Shown one piece after another: positions 55,501 to 62,156 of a DNA stretch of 64,000 nucleotides. The DNA lies in NCBI GenBank assembly GCA_902802815.1, contig CADCNQ010000010.1, forward strand, positions 1-64,000. Reading direction: 5' to 3'. This DNA is from an uncultured Bacteroidales bacterium (lineage in GTDB: Bacteria > Bacteroidota > Bacteroidia > Bacteroidales > Bacteroidaceae). Each line of letters begins with the position of its first letter. Positions within the stretch are counted from its first letter, which is position 1. The translations under genes were made by a program, and so were the position numbers. The notes below the pieces were generated by a model. The model saw only the letters and a program-made list of their open reading frames with translations, was not told the origin of the DNA and did no database searches.

Positions 55501-55903
55501 GGCTGTGCACCGTTCCCGCAACGGTGAGGAGAAGGTCTGTCAGGAAACTCTTACGGGCATTGGCGACCAGACGGTGGACGGCAGTCCATATCAGCGAGGC
55601 TGGCAGAAGGTGACCTTACCTGCGTTTACTGCCCAAAGCGGCGACAGACTTACTGTCAATGCCTTTATCAGCGCGCAGACCACAGCCTGGTGGAGTGTGG
55701 ACCATTTCATGCTGCAATGGGACGATGCCGGTTCCACGGGCGTGGAAAAGGTTCAAGTTTCAGGTTCCGGGTTATCGGTTTCGGACGAGGATGTGTGGTA
55801 CGATATCAGCGGCCGCAGATTAAACTCCAGACCCACCAGGAAAGGCATCTACATCAACAGGGGCAGGAAGATTCTCTTCCAGACTCCTGGCTCTATGGAA
55901 TAG
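52556..55903 (+). CDS. Secreted GH128-like glycoside hydrolase, multidomain
   Basis: A 1115-residue exported protein with signal peptide MTRRLLLGVTLLMTVFMTATA. A ricin/lectin-like module (about 25-165) precedes a catalytic TIM-barrel core (about 350-600). That core has WYWSWG, acid/base SLNEPDHP (Glu near 421), HAYWDIG and nucleophile WLSEMEIG (Glu near 527), the pattern of the GH128/Asl1 beta-1,3-glucanase core. Beta-sandwich modules follow. The C-terminal tail VWYDISGRRLN...KGIYI nearly matches that of the pectate lyase. Its ATG overlaps the HU/LysM-like stop. Beta-1,3-glucan as substrate is family-based. Confidence 0.82.
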   Translation: MTRRLLLGVTLLMTVFMTATAALTPGTEYYIWLNIYEKLLGSDEAGSGPALSAYGTRSDGYIFVAEESGQSGYVLLRQKSSGKYLAASSANAWSMTLESKSTSDRFCWLTDEGTYVHIVSKKNGKCVGIDGAQKGRDYVSVYYDKRKGSHTQFSVIPAAGSSWEKAREAWQSQEYTNAQGVREVDFCRLSGRNLDYSDAIDIHITSNDNPMTGSTVNLGSERTWLVFDNIVPSEVISKYLKYVKILGENARNGVNCRVAIYLNGAAVIPLPTVPMICEGISGEFSLNAGNHTDLAGQSNTMVSFTLRRGYMATLASGTGGSGHSRVYVADHADQVVTLPASLSRRVSSVNIKPWQYVSKKGWADTGGATKGPQLRATWYWSWGAGYSSTSNMEYVPCRQHRYWPSASDVNKRTATASMSLNEPDHPEQHTSDKCSCGGTIDAWTAYQLNGDFQAGGGRIGSPQPTDFNYLKNYCSYVDNNDNHSRCDFVVTHAYWDIGSRDADTYAKYMTDQCWTIWNTTGRPVWLSEMEIGASWHSSTASVINSYDKSRAYLQALLVRLEESNYIERYAIYSFDYWRNNMFYDDGGITPAGEVYRDHRSTFAYRAENTKAPAWWAPGVKTPTLDYRLNNDGTLTFLIGNTNGDATEQMTLERRAEGGEWTALAVFDSRPAFESSSMEYTVPLSAIQRYTDTFRLTATTLYGGSSTSSELTTGYITNPHIQTSTKDAVPGWVCERSAANGYTKATGDTYLEVWSPTAEVMAFDYHQDIGNLSAGVYELRAVCFNSTNNVSGASVNGNVGLYALADDVEYFAPVTVDSEIDYGRETVIGRILVRGGAMRIGIRNQGVMSARWAGADNFRLICLGTEDEVLGGEGDRFLADAAKRRDEQLAAVCPDAEQGGRDASSLIKNTDCLRADLYGWTTHNQETRSGQSWDGDSGNSYFDVYGQGSLESSMTQTVWYLPAGDFTLSALMRCATGQSVTLQAVHRSRNGEEKVCQETLTGIGDQTVDGSPYQRGWQKVTLPAFTAQSGDRLTVNAFISAQTTAWWSVDHFMLQWDDAGSTGVEKVQVSGSGLSVSDEDVWYDISGRRLNSRPTRKGIYINRGRKILFQTPGSME

Positions 55904-56019
55904 GGTTGTAGCAATAAGTCAAAGAGCGCTTTTCTTAGTTGACAAGTAGACGAGTTGACAAGTCGTTATCGTTTTCGTCTTTCTCATTTCTCATTTAGGG
56001 CGAAGCCCGCAGGGTTGTG

Positions 56020-56113
56020 TCAGTTTTCTTTCACCCAGATTTTTCGCTTCATTAAGGGATTTGTAGACGAACCCTGGATGCTGCCTTGTATCTGCTTTGA
56101 TGCTGCAAAGGTA
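56020..56113 (-). other. Conserved promoter-leader-mini-ORF unit, copy 2
   Basis: Minus-strand TACCTTTG (56113-56106) and, 53 bp on, the same 10-codon ORF MKRKIWVKEN (56052-56020) as at 23294-23326. The distance from -7 box to ATG is identical in the two copies. The leader between them has drifted, while the ORF and its immediate upstream bases have not. Confidence 0.55.
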
Positions 56114-56263
56114 CGACAGCGGAAAACAAAAATGTTACACTTTACTCATAACTCACAGATAATCTGCAAGAAAAATTTATTTTTATGCATTCAGAACACG
56201 CTCCCGTGCATGAGAATGCGTCCACGCGCATACGTACGTATGTAAAAAAAAATTCCTCTGTAC

Positions 56264-56499
56264 GGAACTTTGGGAAGTTTGGGAATATGTTTTTTGTGCC
56301 CGCGTACATTATTAACGGGCGCACACGGTTATACTGCGTAGCAGTCTTAAACTTATAGGTAATTAGGGGAATATTAAAAGTAATAAGGAGTTTTCTTTCT
56401 TTTCTACTCTTTTCTTTATATAGGGGGTGCAGGGGGGAGAACCTTTCTTTTCTCTCTTTTCATTTCTTTTTGCTTCCAAAACTTCCCGAACTTCCTGTC
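56264..56499. repeat. Inverted pair of three-unit 9-bp iterons
   Basis: Left box GGAACTTTG, GGAAGTTTG, GGAATATGT (56264-56290). Right box CTTCCAAAA, CTTCCCGAA, CTTCCTGTC (56473-56499). The left box matches the reverse complement of the right at 19 of 22 positions. The period and unit count equal those at 5493-5519 and at both ends of 23240-23563, although the sequences differ. Confidence 0.7.
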
Positions 56500-56589
56500 G
56501 CAGCCCTGATTAGAGCCCCTCCGTCCGCCCCAAGCGCATACCGGTTGCCCCGATTCAGCCCCCCTGGGGTAACGAATCGTTCCCTCAGG

Positions 56590-57342
56590 TTATAAGTAAT
56601 TATCAGATCTGCCGAGGAGCCTCATGGGCTCTTTGATGCAGTTGTGGCTCTTTGTGTTGCGCTTGCTGTCGTCATCGTTGTAGGTGCCTGCGCTGATCCA
56701 TACTCTCCTCGCGCCGGCCATAATCTCCCTGCACTCAGCCTCGCTGACGAAGTCTTTCATGTCGGCCTGCGTTGTTTTTATCGCATCTGTGTTGGACGTC
56801 AGCGAGGAGTATATATTGCGTTCTTTGGTATCCACGCTGTAGTCGAAGGGCATGGCATAGCCTTCTTTCAACAGCTCGGCCATCTTCATCCATGCCTGCT
56901 CCTTGCCGGTCACTTCGCTGGCGATGGTGTTAAGCTTGTTTCTCACCTTCTCTATGTCGGCGAGGCGGTCCTCCGTGCCTTTGTATTGCGTGAAGAGTCT
57001 CTGGAGCAGGGGACATCCGCTTTCGGTGCATACTTTGTTGACGAACGCTTCCGACAGGTCATCCTGCAGGTCCTGCGTGCCCTTGACTGAGCTGTTGCCC
57101 AGATTGGTGGCATCTTGCCATGCGCCTGTGGCGTAGCGGTAGAAGTCATCGCCGACGTAGGTCAGCCAGTCGATGTTGCCGGAGTATGCCGACTTCTCCA
57201 CGATGTTTAACTGCCCGCTGCCGGGTCTGCCGGGAGGGTAGGTGCCCGGGTCGTCAGTGTCGCTGCAGGCGCTCATGAAGCTCACTGCAGCTATGGCGAC
57301 AAAAAGATTATTCCGGAAAGTCTTCCTTGATTTATGTTTCTT
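56590..57342 (-). pseudogene. Truncated M13-family peptidase lipoprotein, remnant 2
   Basis: An open frame for the first part of an M13 N-domain (DDFYRYATGAWQDATNLG, then RLFTQYKGTEDRLADIEKV, then GKEQAWMKMAELLKEGYAMP). It stops after about 230 residues, far short of the usual 650-700 and without HExxH. In frame upstream it reads a good lipoprotein signal (FRNNLFVAIAAVSFMSAC, Cys lipobox) but has no ATG between the ino1 stop (57343-57345) and a GTG at 57285 inside that signal. So the start codon is lost as well as the catalytic half. It is a paralogue of the 4517-5093 remnant. Confidence 0.72.
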
Positions 57343-58629
57343 TTATGCGTTTTGTTCTTTTCCTGCCATTTCCAGCAGGGCATCCTTGAGCATGGCGTAC
57401 TGCTCGTAGAGGTCGTTGACGGGACGCTCGCCCGAGCGGTAGTCGTGCATGGGAGCCTTGAGGAAGAAAGAGAGGAAACGCTGGATGCCGCAACGTCCGG
57501 CGCGGGCTGCCAGGTCGGTGAGCAGGCAGAGGTCGAGCAGTACGGGCGCAGCAAGGATTGAGTCGCGGCAGAGGAAATTTATCTTCACCTGCATGGGATA
57601 GTTCATCCAGCCGAAAATGTCGATATTGTCCCACGACTCCTTGGCGTCGCCGCGGGGAGGGTAGTAGTTGATACGCACCTTGTGGTAGTAGTCCTCGTAG
57701 AGGTCGGGAAACTCCTCACCGTCGAGGATAGTCTCGAGAGTGGAGAGCTTGGAGACCTCCTTGGTGTGGAAATTCTCCGGTTCGTCGAGCACAAGGCCGT
57801 CGCGGTTGCCGAGAATATTTGTGGAGAACCAGCCCTTCAGTCCCAGGCAGCGCGTGCGCAGCATGGGGGCAAAACCGCTCTTGACGAGTGTCTGTCCCGT
57901 CTTGAAGTCCTTGCCGGCGATGGGCTGGTGGGTCTTCTCGGCGAGTTCCCACATGGCGGGGATGTCGATGGTGGTGTTGGGGGCTCCCATGATGAAGGGG
58001 CATCCCTCGAGCAGTGCTGCCATGGCGTAGCACATGGACGGGGCGATGCGGTCGCGGTCGTCGGCCTTCATGGCTGCCTCCAGGGCGGCAAGGGAGCCGT
58101 GCACGCTGTCGTCGGGCTTGACATATATCTCTGTGGACGCTGCCCACGCCACCACGATGCGCTGCACGCCGGTGCGCCGGCGGAAGTCGCGGATGTCACT
58201 GCGCACAGCCTCCATCATCTCCCAACGCGTCATGTCGGGCTTGACATTGGTGCCGTCAAGGCGCTTGGCGTAGTTGCGGTCGAAGGCTGCCGCCATGGGA
58301 CGTATCTGTTCCAGCTCGTCGCGCACGGGCATGATGTCCTTCTCCTGGAGCACCTCGGCGTAGAGGGCGCTCTGCAGGGCGTTGGCGGGATATACGTCCC
58401 ACGCACCGAAGACGATGTCGCCGAGATGTGCCATGGGCACGATGCGGTCGTAGGGAAGAGCTTCCCCGCCGATGCTGATGCGGTCCATCTGCGTCATGCT
58501 GCCGATGGGTTTGGCGAGACCCTTGCGGGCCATCAGGACACCCGTGATGAAGGTGGTGGAGACGGCACCGAGTCCCACGGTGAGAATGCCCAGTTTTCCG
58601 TCTGCCGGGAGGATATTTGTTGCTTTCAT
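57343..58629 (-). CDS. ino1: Myo-inositol-1-phosphate synthase
   Basis: NAD-dependent isomerase of glucose 6-phosphate to inositol phosphate, 428 residues. It shows the GILTVGLGAVSTTFITG nucleotide loop, IVVAWAASTEIY, GAPNTTIDIPAM, GKDFKTGQTLVKSG and NILGNRDG. It supplies the headgroup for inositol lipids made by the upstream genes. A -7 box TAATTTTG (58662-58655, minus strand) in the 44-bp gap to the HAD gene gives it its own promoter besides the operon transcript. Confidence 0.95.
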   Translation of the reverse strand: MKATNILPADGKLGILTVGLGAVSTTFITGVLMARKGLAKPIGSMTQMDRISIGGEALPYDRIVPMAHLGDIVFGAWDVYPANALQSALYAEVLQEKDIMPVRDELEQIRPMAAAFDRNYAKRLDGTNVKPDMTRWEMMEAVRSDIRDFRRRTGVQRIVVAWAASTEIYVKPDDSVHGSLAALEAAMKADDRDRIAPSMCYAMAALLEGCPFIMGAPNTTIDIPAMWELAEKTHQPIAGKDFKTGQTLVKSGFAPMLRTRCLGLKGWFSTNILGNRDGLVLDEPENFHTKEVSKLSTLETILDGEEFPDLYEDYYHKVRINYYPPRGDAKESWDNIDIFGWMNYPMQVKINFLCRDSILAAPVLLDLCLLTDLAARAGRCGIQRFLSFFLKAPMHDYRSGERPVNDLYEQYAMLKDALLEMAGKEQNA

Positions 58630-58673
58630 AGCATGAATTTCGTTATTGTTAGGGCAAAATTACACAATTTTTG

Positions 58674-59291
58674 TCAAATGAGCGCAAGGAGGTCGTCAAA
58701 ATTTCTCACAAGACGCGCATTCATACCCAACGACACAGCGGGAAGCATGTCGTTTTTCTCCGAATCTCCCACCACGAGGATGTCTTCGGGTGGAATTCGG
58801 GGGTAGAGCTTGAGCACTTTGGCGTAGATGGCAGGGTCAGGTTTGCGGATGCCCACACGGGCCGACTCGATGACGTGCTCAAAACAGCCGTCGAGGCCGA
58901 AGGCCGACAGCACAGCGGAGAGGTTGCCGTAGAAGTTGCTCACCAGCACCAGCGGTGTCCGGCGGCGAAGTCTCTCCAGGAGGTAGCGTGAGAGGGAGAT
59001 GCAGAGTTCCGCTTCCCTGTAGCACCATTGCGCTACGCGGAGGGCCTTGTTGCGGCTGATGCCGGTGTCGATGAAACGTGCCTCCAGAAGGCATTTCTCC
59101 TGCAGCGTGCGTAGGAAGTCCCAGTCGGGCTGCGTCTGAAGAGTGCGCTCCGCCTGTACATATGCTTCCCGGAATACGTCCCAGGTGAGCTGGGGCAGCT
59201 GACGCTTCCAACCCTCGTAGAGCAGATGGCTCCAATGGCGGCCGTGGGTGTCTAGCGTGCCGCCGAAATCGAAGACAATAAGTTGCGGCAT
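58674..59291 (-). CDS. HAD-superfamily hydrolase, inositol-lipid operon
   Basis: A 205-residue HAD protein from ATG 59291 (MPQLIVFDFGGTLDTHGRHW). Motif I is DFGGT, with Gly where most phosphatases have the second, acid/base Asp. Motif II LVSNFYGN, Lys in IRKPDP and motif IV VVGDSEKNDM are intact. Position and family suggest the phosphatidylinositol-phosphate phosphatase step known for Bacteroides inositol lipids. It overlaps the CDP-alcohol transferase gene by 40 bp. Confidence 0.82.
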   Translation of the reverse strand: MPQLIVFDFGGTLDTHGRHWSHLLYEGWKRQLPQLTWDVFREAYVQAERTLQTQPDWDFLRTLQEKCLLEARFIDTGISRNKALRVAQWCYREAELCISLSRYLLERLRRRTPLVLVSNFYGNLSAVLSAFGLDGCFEHVIESARVGIRKPDPAIYAKVLKLYPRIPPEDILVVGDSEKNDMLPAVSLGMNARLVRNFDDLLALI

Positions 59292-60157
59292 AGGCGTTCG
59301 TGACGTATGTGCATGTAATACTGTATGACGGTGAGCAGGATGCATTCCACCACCATGAGGAGCGGGATGCTGTCGGTGAGCACGGAGATGTAGAGGGCGA
59401 AAGCGCGCCAGTTGAAGGTGAGCACGTTGGTCCATTTCAGTAGGGGAAACGTGCCCTCAAGATAGCGGCGCCGGATATCCTCGGGGACGTCGTCTCCGAA
59501 GTGTTTGTGCAGATAACTCATAAGTTGCTGCAGATGTGGCGTTTCTCTCTCCTGTCGGAAGGTGTAGTTCAGGTAGAACATTTGGAGGGTTTTCTCCACG
59601 GGATGCTCCCTGAAGGATATGGAGCGCCACACGGCGAGCTGTTCCTGAAGACGGTCCTGATGCTGGCCGTTCTGCATGTAGAGGTAGGAGTTGCGTATGT
59701 AGTCGGCCATGCGCGACTGGTTGGCATGGAGCACGAAACCCTCAAGGCAGAAGACGAGGAATCCCCATATGCCCCATTCGGGCCAGATGCGCACCACCAG
59801 GCATATGTAGATGCTGAGATACCATATGTTCTCCGCTGCGCCGTCGAGGATGCGGCCGTAGCGGCTGGTCTTGCCCGACATGCGTGCCAGCTGTCCGTCG
59901 GCGCTGTCGTAGATGTTGGCCCATACGAGCAGCAGGACGCCCAGCACGTTCCACAGGAGACCGTGCCATCCGGCAAGGCGGTAGGACGGAGAGAGAAAAC
60001 AGAGTCCGGAGGCAATGCCGAGCAGTATGGAGAGATAGGTGACGGTGTTGGGGTGCACACCGAGGCGGTTGAAGAATCGGGCCCACAGCAGGCCGAGGGG
60101 ACGGGTGAAATATATGTCTATATTCTCCTCTGTATCTTTACTTTTGGTGTATAGCAT
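59252..60157 (-). CDS. CDP-alcohol phosphatidyltransferase family protein
   Basis: A 301-residue integral membrane enzyme from ATG 60157 (MLYTKSKDTEENIDIYFTRP). The family motif reads DSADGQLAR, eight residues, G, then ILDGAAEN. The first three Asp are present but the fourth, catalytic-base position is Glu. It is a likely phosphatidylinositol-phosphate synthase (CDP-diacylglycerol plus inositol phosphate), given ino1 in the same operon. A long C-terminal part (about 170-301) is less typical. It overlaps the NTP-transferase gene by 20 bp. Confidence 0.85.
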   Translation of the reverse strand: MLYTKSKDTEENIDIYFTRPLGLLWARFFNRLGVHPNTVTYLSILLGIASGLCFLSPSYRLAGWHGLLWNVLGVLLLVWANIYDSADGQLARMSGKTSRYGRILDGAAENIWYLSIYICLVVRIWPEWGIWGFLVFCLEGFVLHANQSRMADYIRNSYLYMQNGQHQDRLQEQLAVWRSISFREHPVEKTLQMFYLNYTFRQERETPHLQQLMSYLHKHFGDDVPEDIRRRYLEGTFPLLKWTNVLTFNWRAFALYISVLTDSIPLLMVVECILLTVIQYYMHIRHERLCRNLLSSISAAR

Positions 60158-61493
60158 ACTGTGCAATGTGTTGTGCGGCCTCTTCCCGGCAGCGCGAGAA
60201 GGAAGGCCAGTCGTTGAGGTCGATGACGGCAATGTCGGAGGCAGTCTGCGGCTGCTCGCGGAGCAGGATGGCATCGCCTCCGTAAACGGAGAGTCCGGCT
60301 TCCACGGCGGCGTGTTCGGCTGCGGCCTGCAATGCGGGAAGTCCGGAGGGATGGAAGAAACGGCCGGCGACGCCGTAGAATTTCACCTCGCGCCCCTCGT
60401 AATGGCGCTGGCACACGATGTCGCCGATGCCTCGCGAGCGCATCCCGGCAATGGCGCGGAGCCGCTCCTCTTCCGTGGGGGCAAACACCACATCAAGGGG
60501 ATGCTGCGTGTATCCGCTGCGCTTCACCCAGCACGGAGCCTGGGCTCCGTCGTCGCTGCGACGGGAGGCGCGGCGCACGGATTCAGGGGTGTTGATGACG
60601 GGAGCCGCGCTGCAGGAGAGTGTGTCCAGTGCTTCGTTGCTGCGCGCCATAGACAGCACGGTGTGCCACGTGCGGCTGAGGAGGGAAGGGGAGAGACGGC
60701 TCTCGTCGGTATAGGTGACGCTGTATCCCAGGCGCTGCAGGCAATCACCTGTGGAGCGCGCTATGGCCTCGTCGTCGTCGCGTCCCTTGCAGAAACGCCT
60801 GTTGCGCAGGACAAAGAGTATGTCTTCGGAGAGAAAGCGCGAGGCCTTGGCGATGTCGTCGCGGTGGTCGATGTCGTAAACCCTCTCCATGGGGAAAGCC
60901 ATGACGGGGATGCCTGCCCGGAGGATTGCGCGCTGGAAATTGCGCATACGGCTCTCGCCGCGCCCGATACAGTCGGAGAGCACGCGCATCATTGCGGGTG
61001 TGATGCGGTAGATACCCGCCGAGACGTAGGGGCAGGGGCCGTTGTCGTGGAAGGCTGTGATGCGTCCGTCGCCGTCGGTGTCCACCCAGAGCGGTTTCTC
61101 GTCGTCTACAAACGGTGTGACGGCAAAGTCGCCCTCACGGAGATAGCGTGCGAAATCGTCCTCGCGGAATATGGTGTCGACGGTGGTGAGGACGAAGGTG
61201 TCGTCCTGCAGGAGAGTGCGCATGGCCCATAGGGAATGCATGCTGGAAGGTGTGTCGGCCACGACGTAGCGGAGAAAGGGGTAGCGCGGTGCAATCCCGT
61301 CGAGGTGCTCCCTGACGGCTGTCATGCGACTGTTGATGACGATGACTATCTTGTCTGCACCATGGGAAGAGAAAATGCGCACGAGACGGTCGAGCAGACA
61401 CTCTCCGCCCACCTCGATGAGCGGTTTTGGCGTGAGTATGCCTTCTTCCCCGAGGCGTGAACCTTCACCGGCAGCCAGGATGGCGAATGTCAT
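60138..61493 (-). CDS. NTP-transferase fused to an ATP-grasp-like domain
   Basis: A 451-residue fusion. Residues 1-225 are a sugar-phosphate nucleotidyltransferase fold (FAILAAGEGSRLGEEGILTP, PKPLIEVGG, VLTTVDTIF, VYDIDHRDDI). Residues about 230-451 resemble a reduced ATP-grasp domain (CWVKRSGYTQHPLDVVFAPT, VKFYGVAGRFF, DIAVIDLNDWPSFSRCREEA). In the inositol operon it may activate inositol phosphate or another headgroup with a nucleotide, as CTP:inositol-phosphate cytidylyltransferases do, but that is inference. Coupled by ATGA to the upstream PdxA-like gene. Confidence 0.78.
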   Translation of the reverse strand: MTFAILAAGEGSRLGEEGILTPKPLIEVGGECLLDRLVRIFSSHGADKIVIVINSRMTAVREHLDGIAPRYPFLRYVVADTPSSMHSLWAMRTLLQDDTFVLTTVDTIFREDDFARYLREGDFAVTPFVDDEKPLWVDTDGDGRITAFHDNGPCPYVSAGIYRITPAMMRVLSDCIGRGESRMRNFQRAILRAGIPVMAFPMERVYDIDHRDDIAKASRFLSEDILFVLRNRRFCKGRDDDEAIARSTGDCLQRLGYSVTYTDESRLSPSLLSRTWHTVLSMARSNEALDTLSCSAAPVINTPESVRRASRRSDDGAQAPCWVKRSGYTQHPLDVVFAPTEEERLRAIAGMRSRGIGDIVCQRHYEGREVKFYGVAGRFFHPSGLPALQAAAEHAAVEAGLSVYGGDAILLREQPQTASDIAVIDLNDWPSFSRCREEAAQHIAQYAIHQK

Positions 61494-62155
61494 TCGTCAA
61501 AGGGTTTGAAAGGAAGGTTGCCTTCCTTGCGCTGCGGCTTCTTGTCTACAAACAGTTTGGGGAGAGGATTCTCCCTTGCCTCGTCCCATTCCTCTCGCGA
61601 ACGAACTATGTCCACAGCGGTGTAGACGGCCTGTCGTGTGGCATCGAGTGAGGTGTGGAAGGCGGCATCGCCGTTGTGGGGACTGGTGCCCGGAGTCTCT
61701 TCCTCCGGTATATACCAGTCGGTGCCCCTTACGGGTGCCACGCATACACTTTCATCGTTGAGAGCCACGGCCACGACGGCCTGTGTGGGGAACAGGGAGA
61801 AGACTGCTTCCTTCTCCTCGTCGGATGTGCAGAGCACAGCGTCGTAGAGCGACATTTCCTCTGCGGACATATCACTGCGGTATGGTGTCGTGCGCACGAG
61901 ACTCAGAAGGAATGTGCGTTCGAGCATCTGCTGTGCGGACAGTTCGTCTTTGCTCACGAGGGCCCGCACGCTGCCAGTGAGCCAGAGGGTGGGGACACCC
62001 TGCTGTGTCAGGTCGGCAAGCGGCACGACGATGGCGTCGGTGTCTTCCTCTTCATTGTGTGCGATGTGGCAGAGTTCCTTCATCACGGGATCGTGAATCA
62101 ATTCCTTTGCGATGTCCTCTGCAATGCCTCTCAGGGCAATATGTATCTTTCTCAT
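61490..62155 (-). CDS. Shrunken PdxA-like protein without the metal site
   Basis: A 221-residue protein. The C-terminus (ATRQAVYTAVDIVRSREEWD, then NPLPKLFVDKK) and GTSPHNGDAAF match the end of 4-hydroxythreonine-4-phosphate dehydrogenase, where TSPDHGTA is usual. The start, KELIHDPVMKELCHI, matches its first helix. The GDPxGIG loop has become RGIAEDIA, the YHDQG metal-His motif has become CTSDEEK, and about 110-140 residues of the 330-365 are gone. The frame is open and coupled to both neighbours, so it is maintained but probably not a PdxA enzyme. Confidence 0.6.
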   Translation of the reverse strand: MRKIHIALRGIAEDIAKELIHDPVMKELCHIAHNEEEDTDAIVVPLADLTQQGVPTLWLTGSVRALVSKDELSAQQMLERTFLLSLVRTTPYRSDMSAEEMSLYDAVLCTSDEEKEAVFSLFPTQAVVAVALNDESVCVAPVRGTDWYIPEEETPGTSPHNGDAAFHTSLDATRQAVYTAVDIVRSREEWDEARENPLPKLFVDKKPQRKEGNLPFKPFDE

Positions 62156-62156
62156 A

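Larger units (their letters stand above)
55904..56589. other. 685-bp intergenic repeat region
   Basis: No intact gene. It holds two copies of AGTTGACAAGT (55937-55947, 55953-55963), the conserved promoter and mini-ORF unit (56018-56126), a perfect 14-bp palindrome CATACGTACGTATG (56229-56242), an A run, and inverted 9-bp-iteron boxes at 56264-56290 and 56473-56499. A polypyrimidine-rich stretch lies around 56390-56470. The second M13 remnant begins beyond it. Confidence 0.65.
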
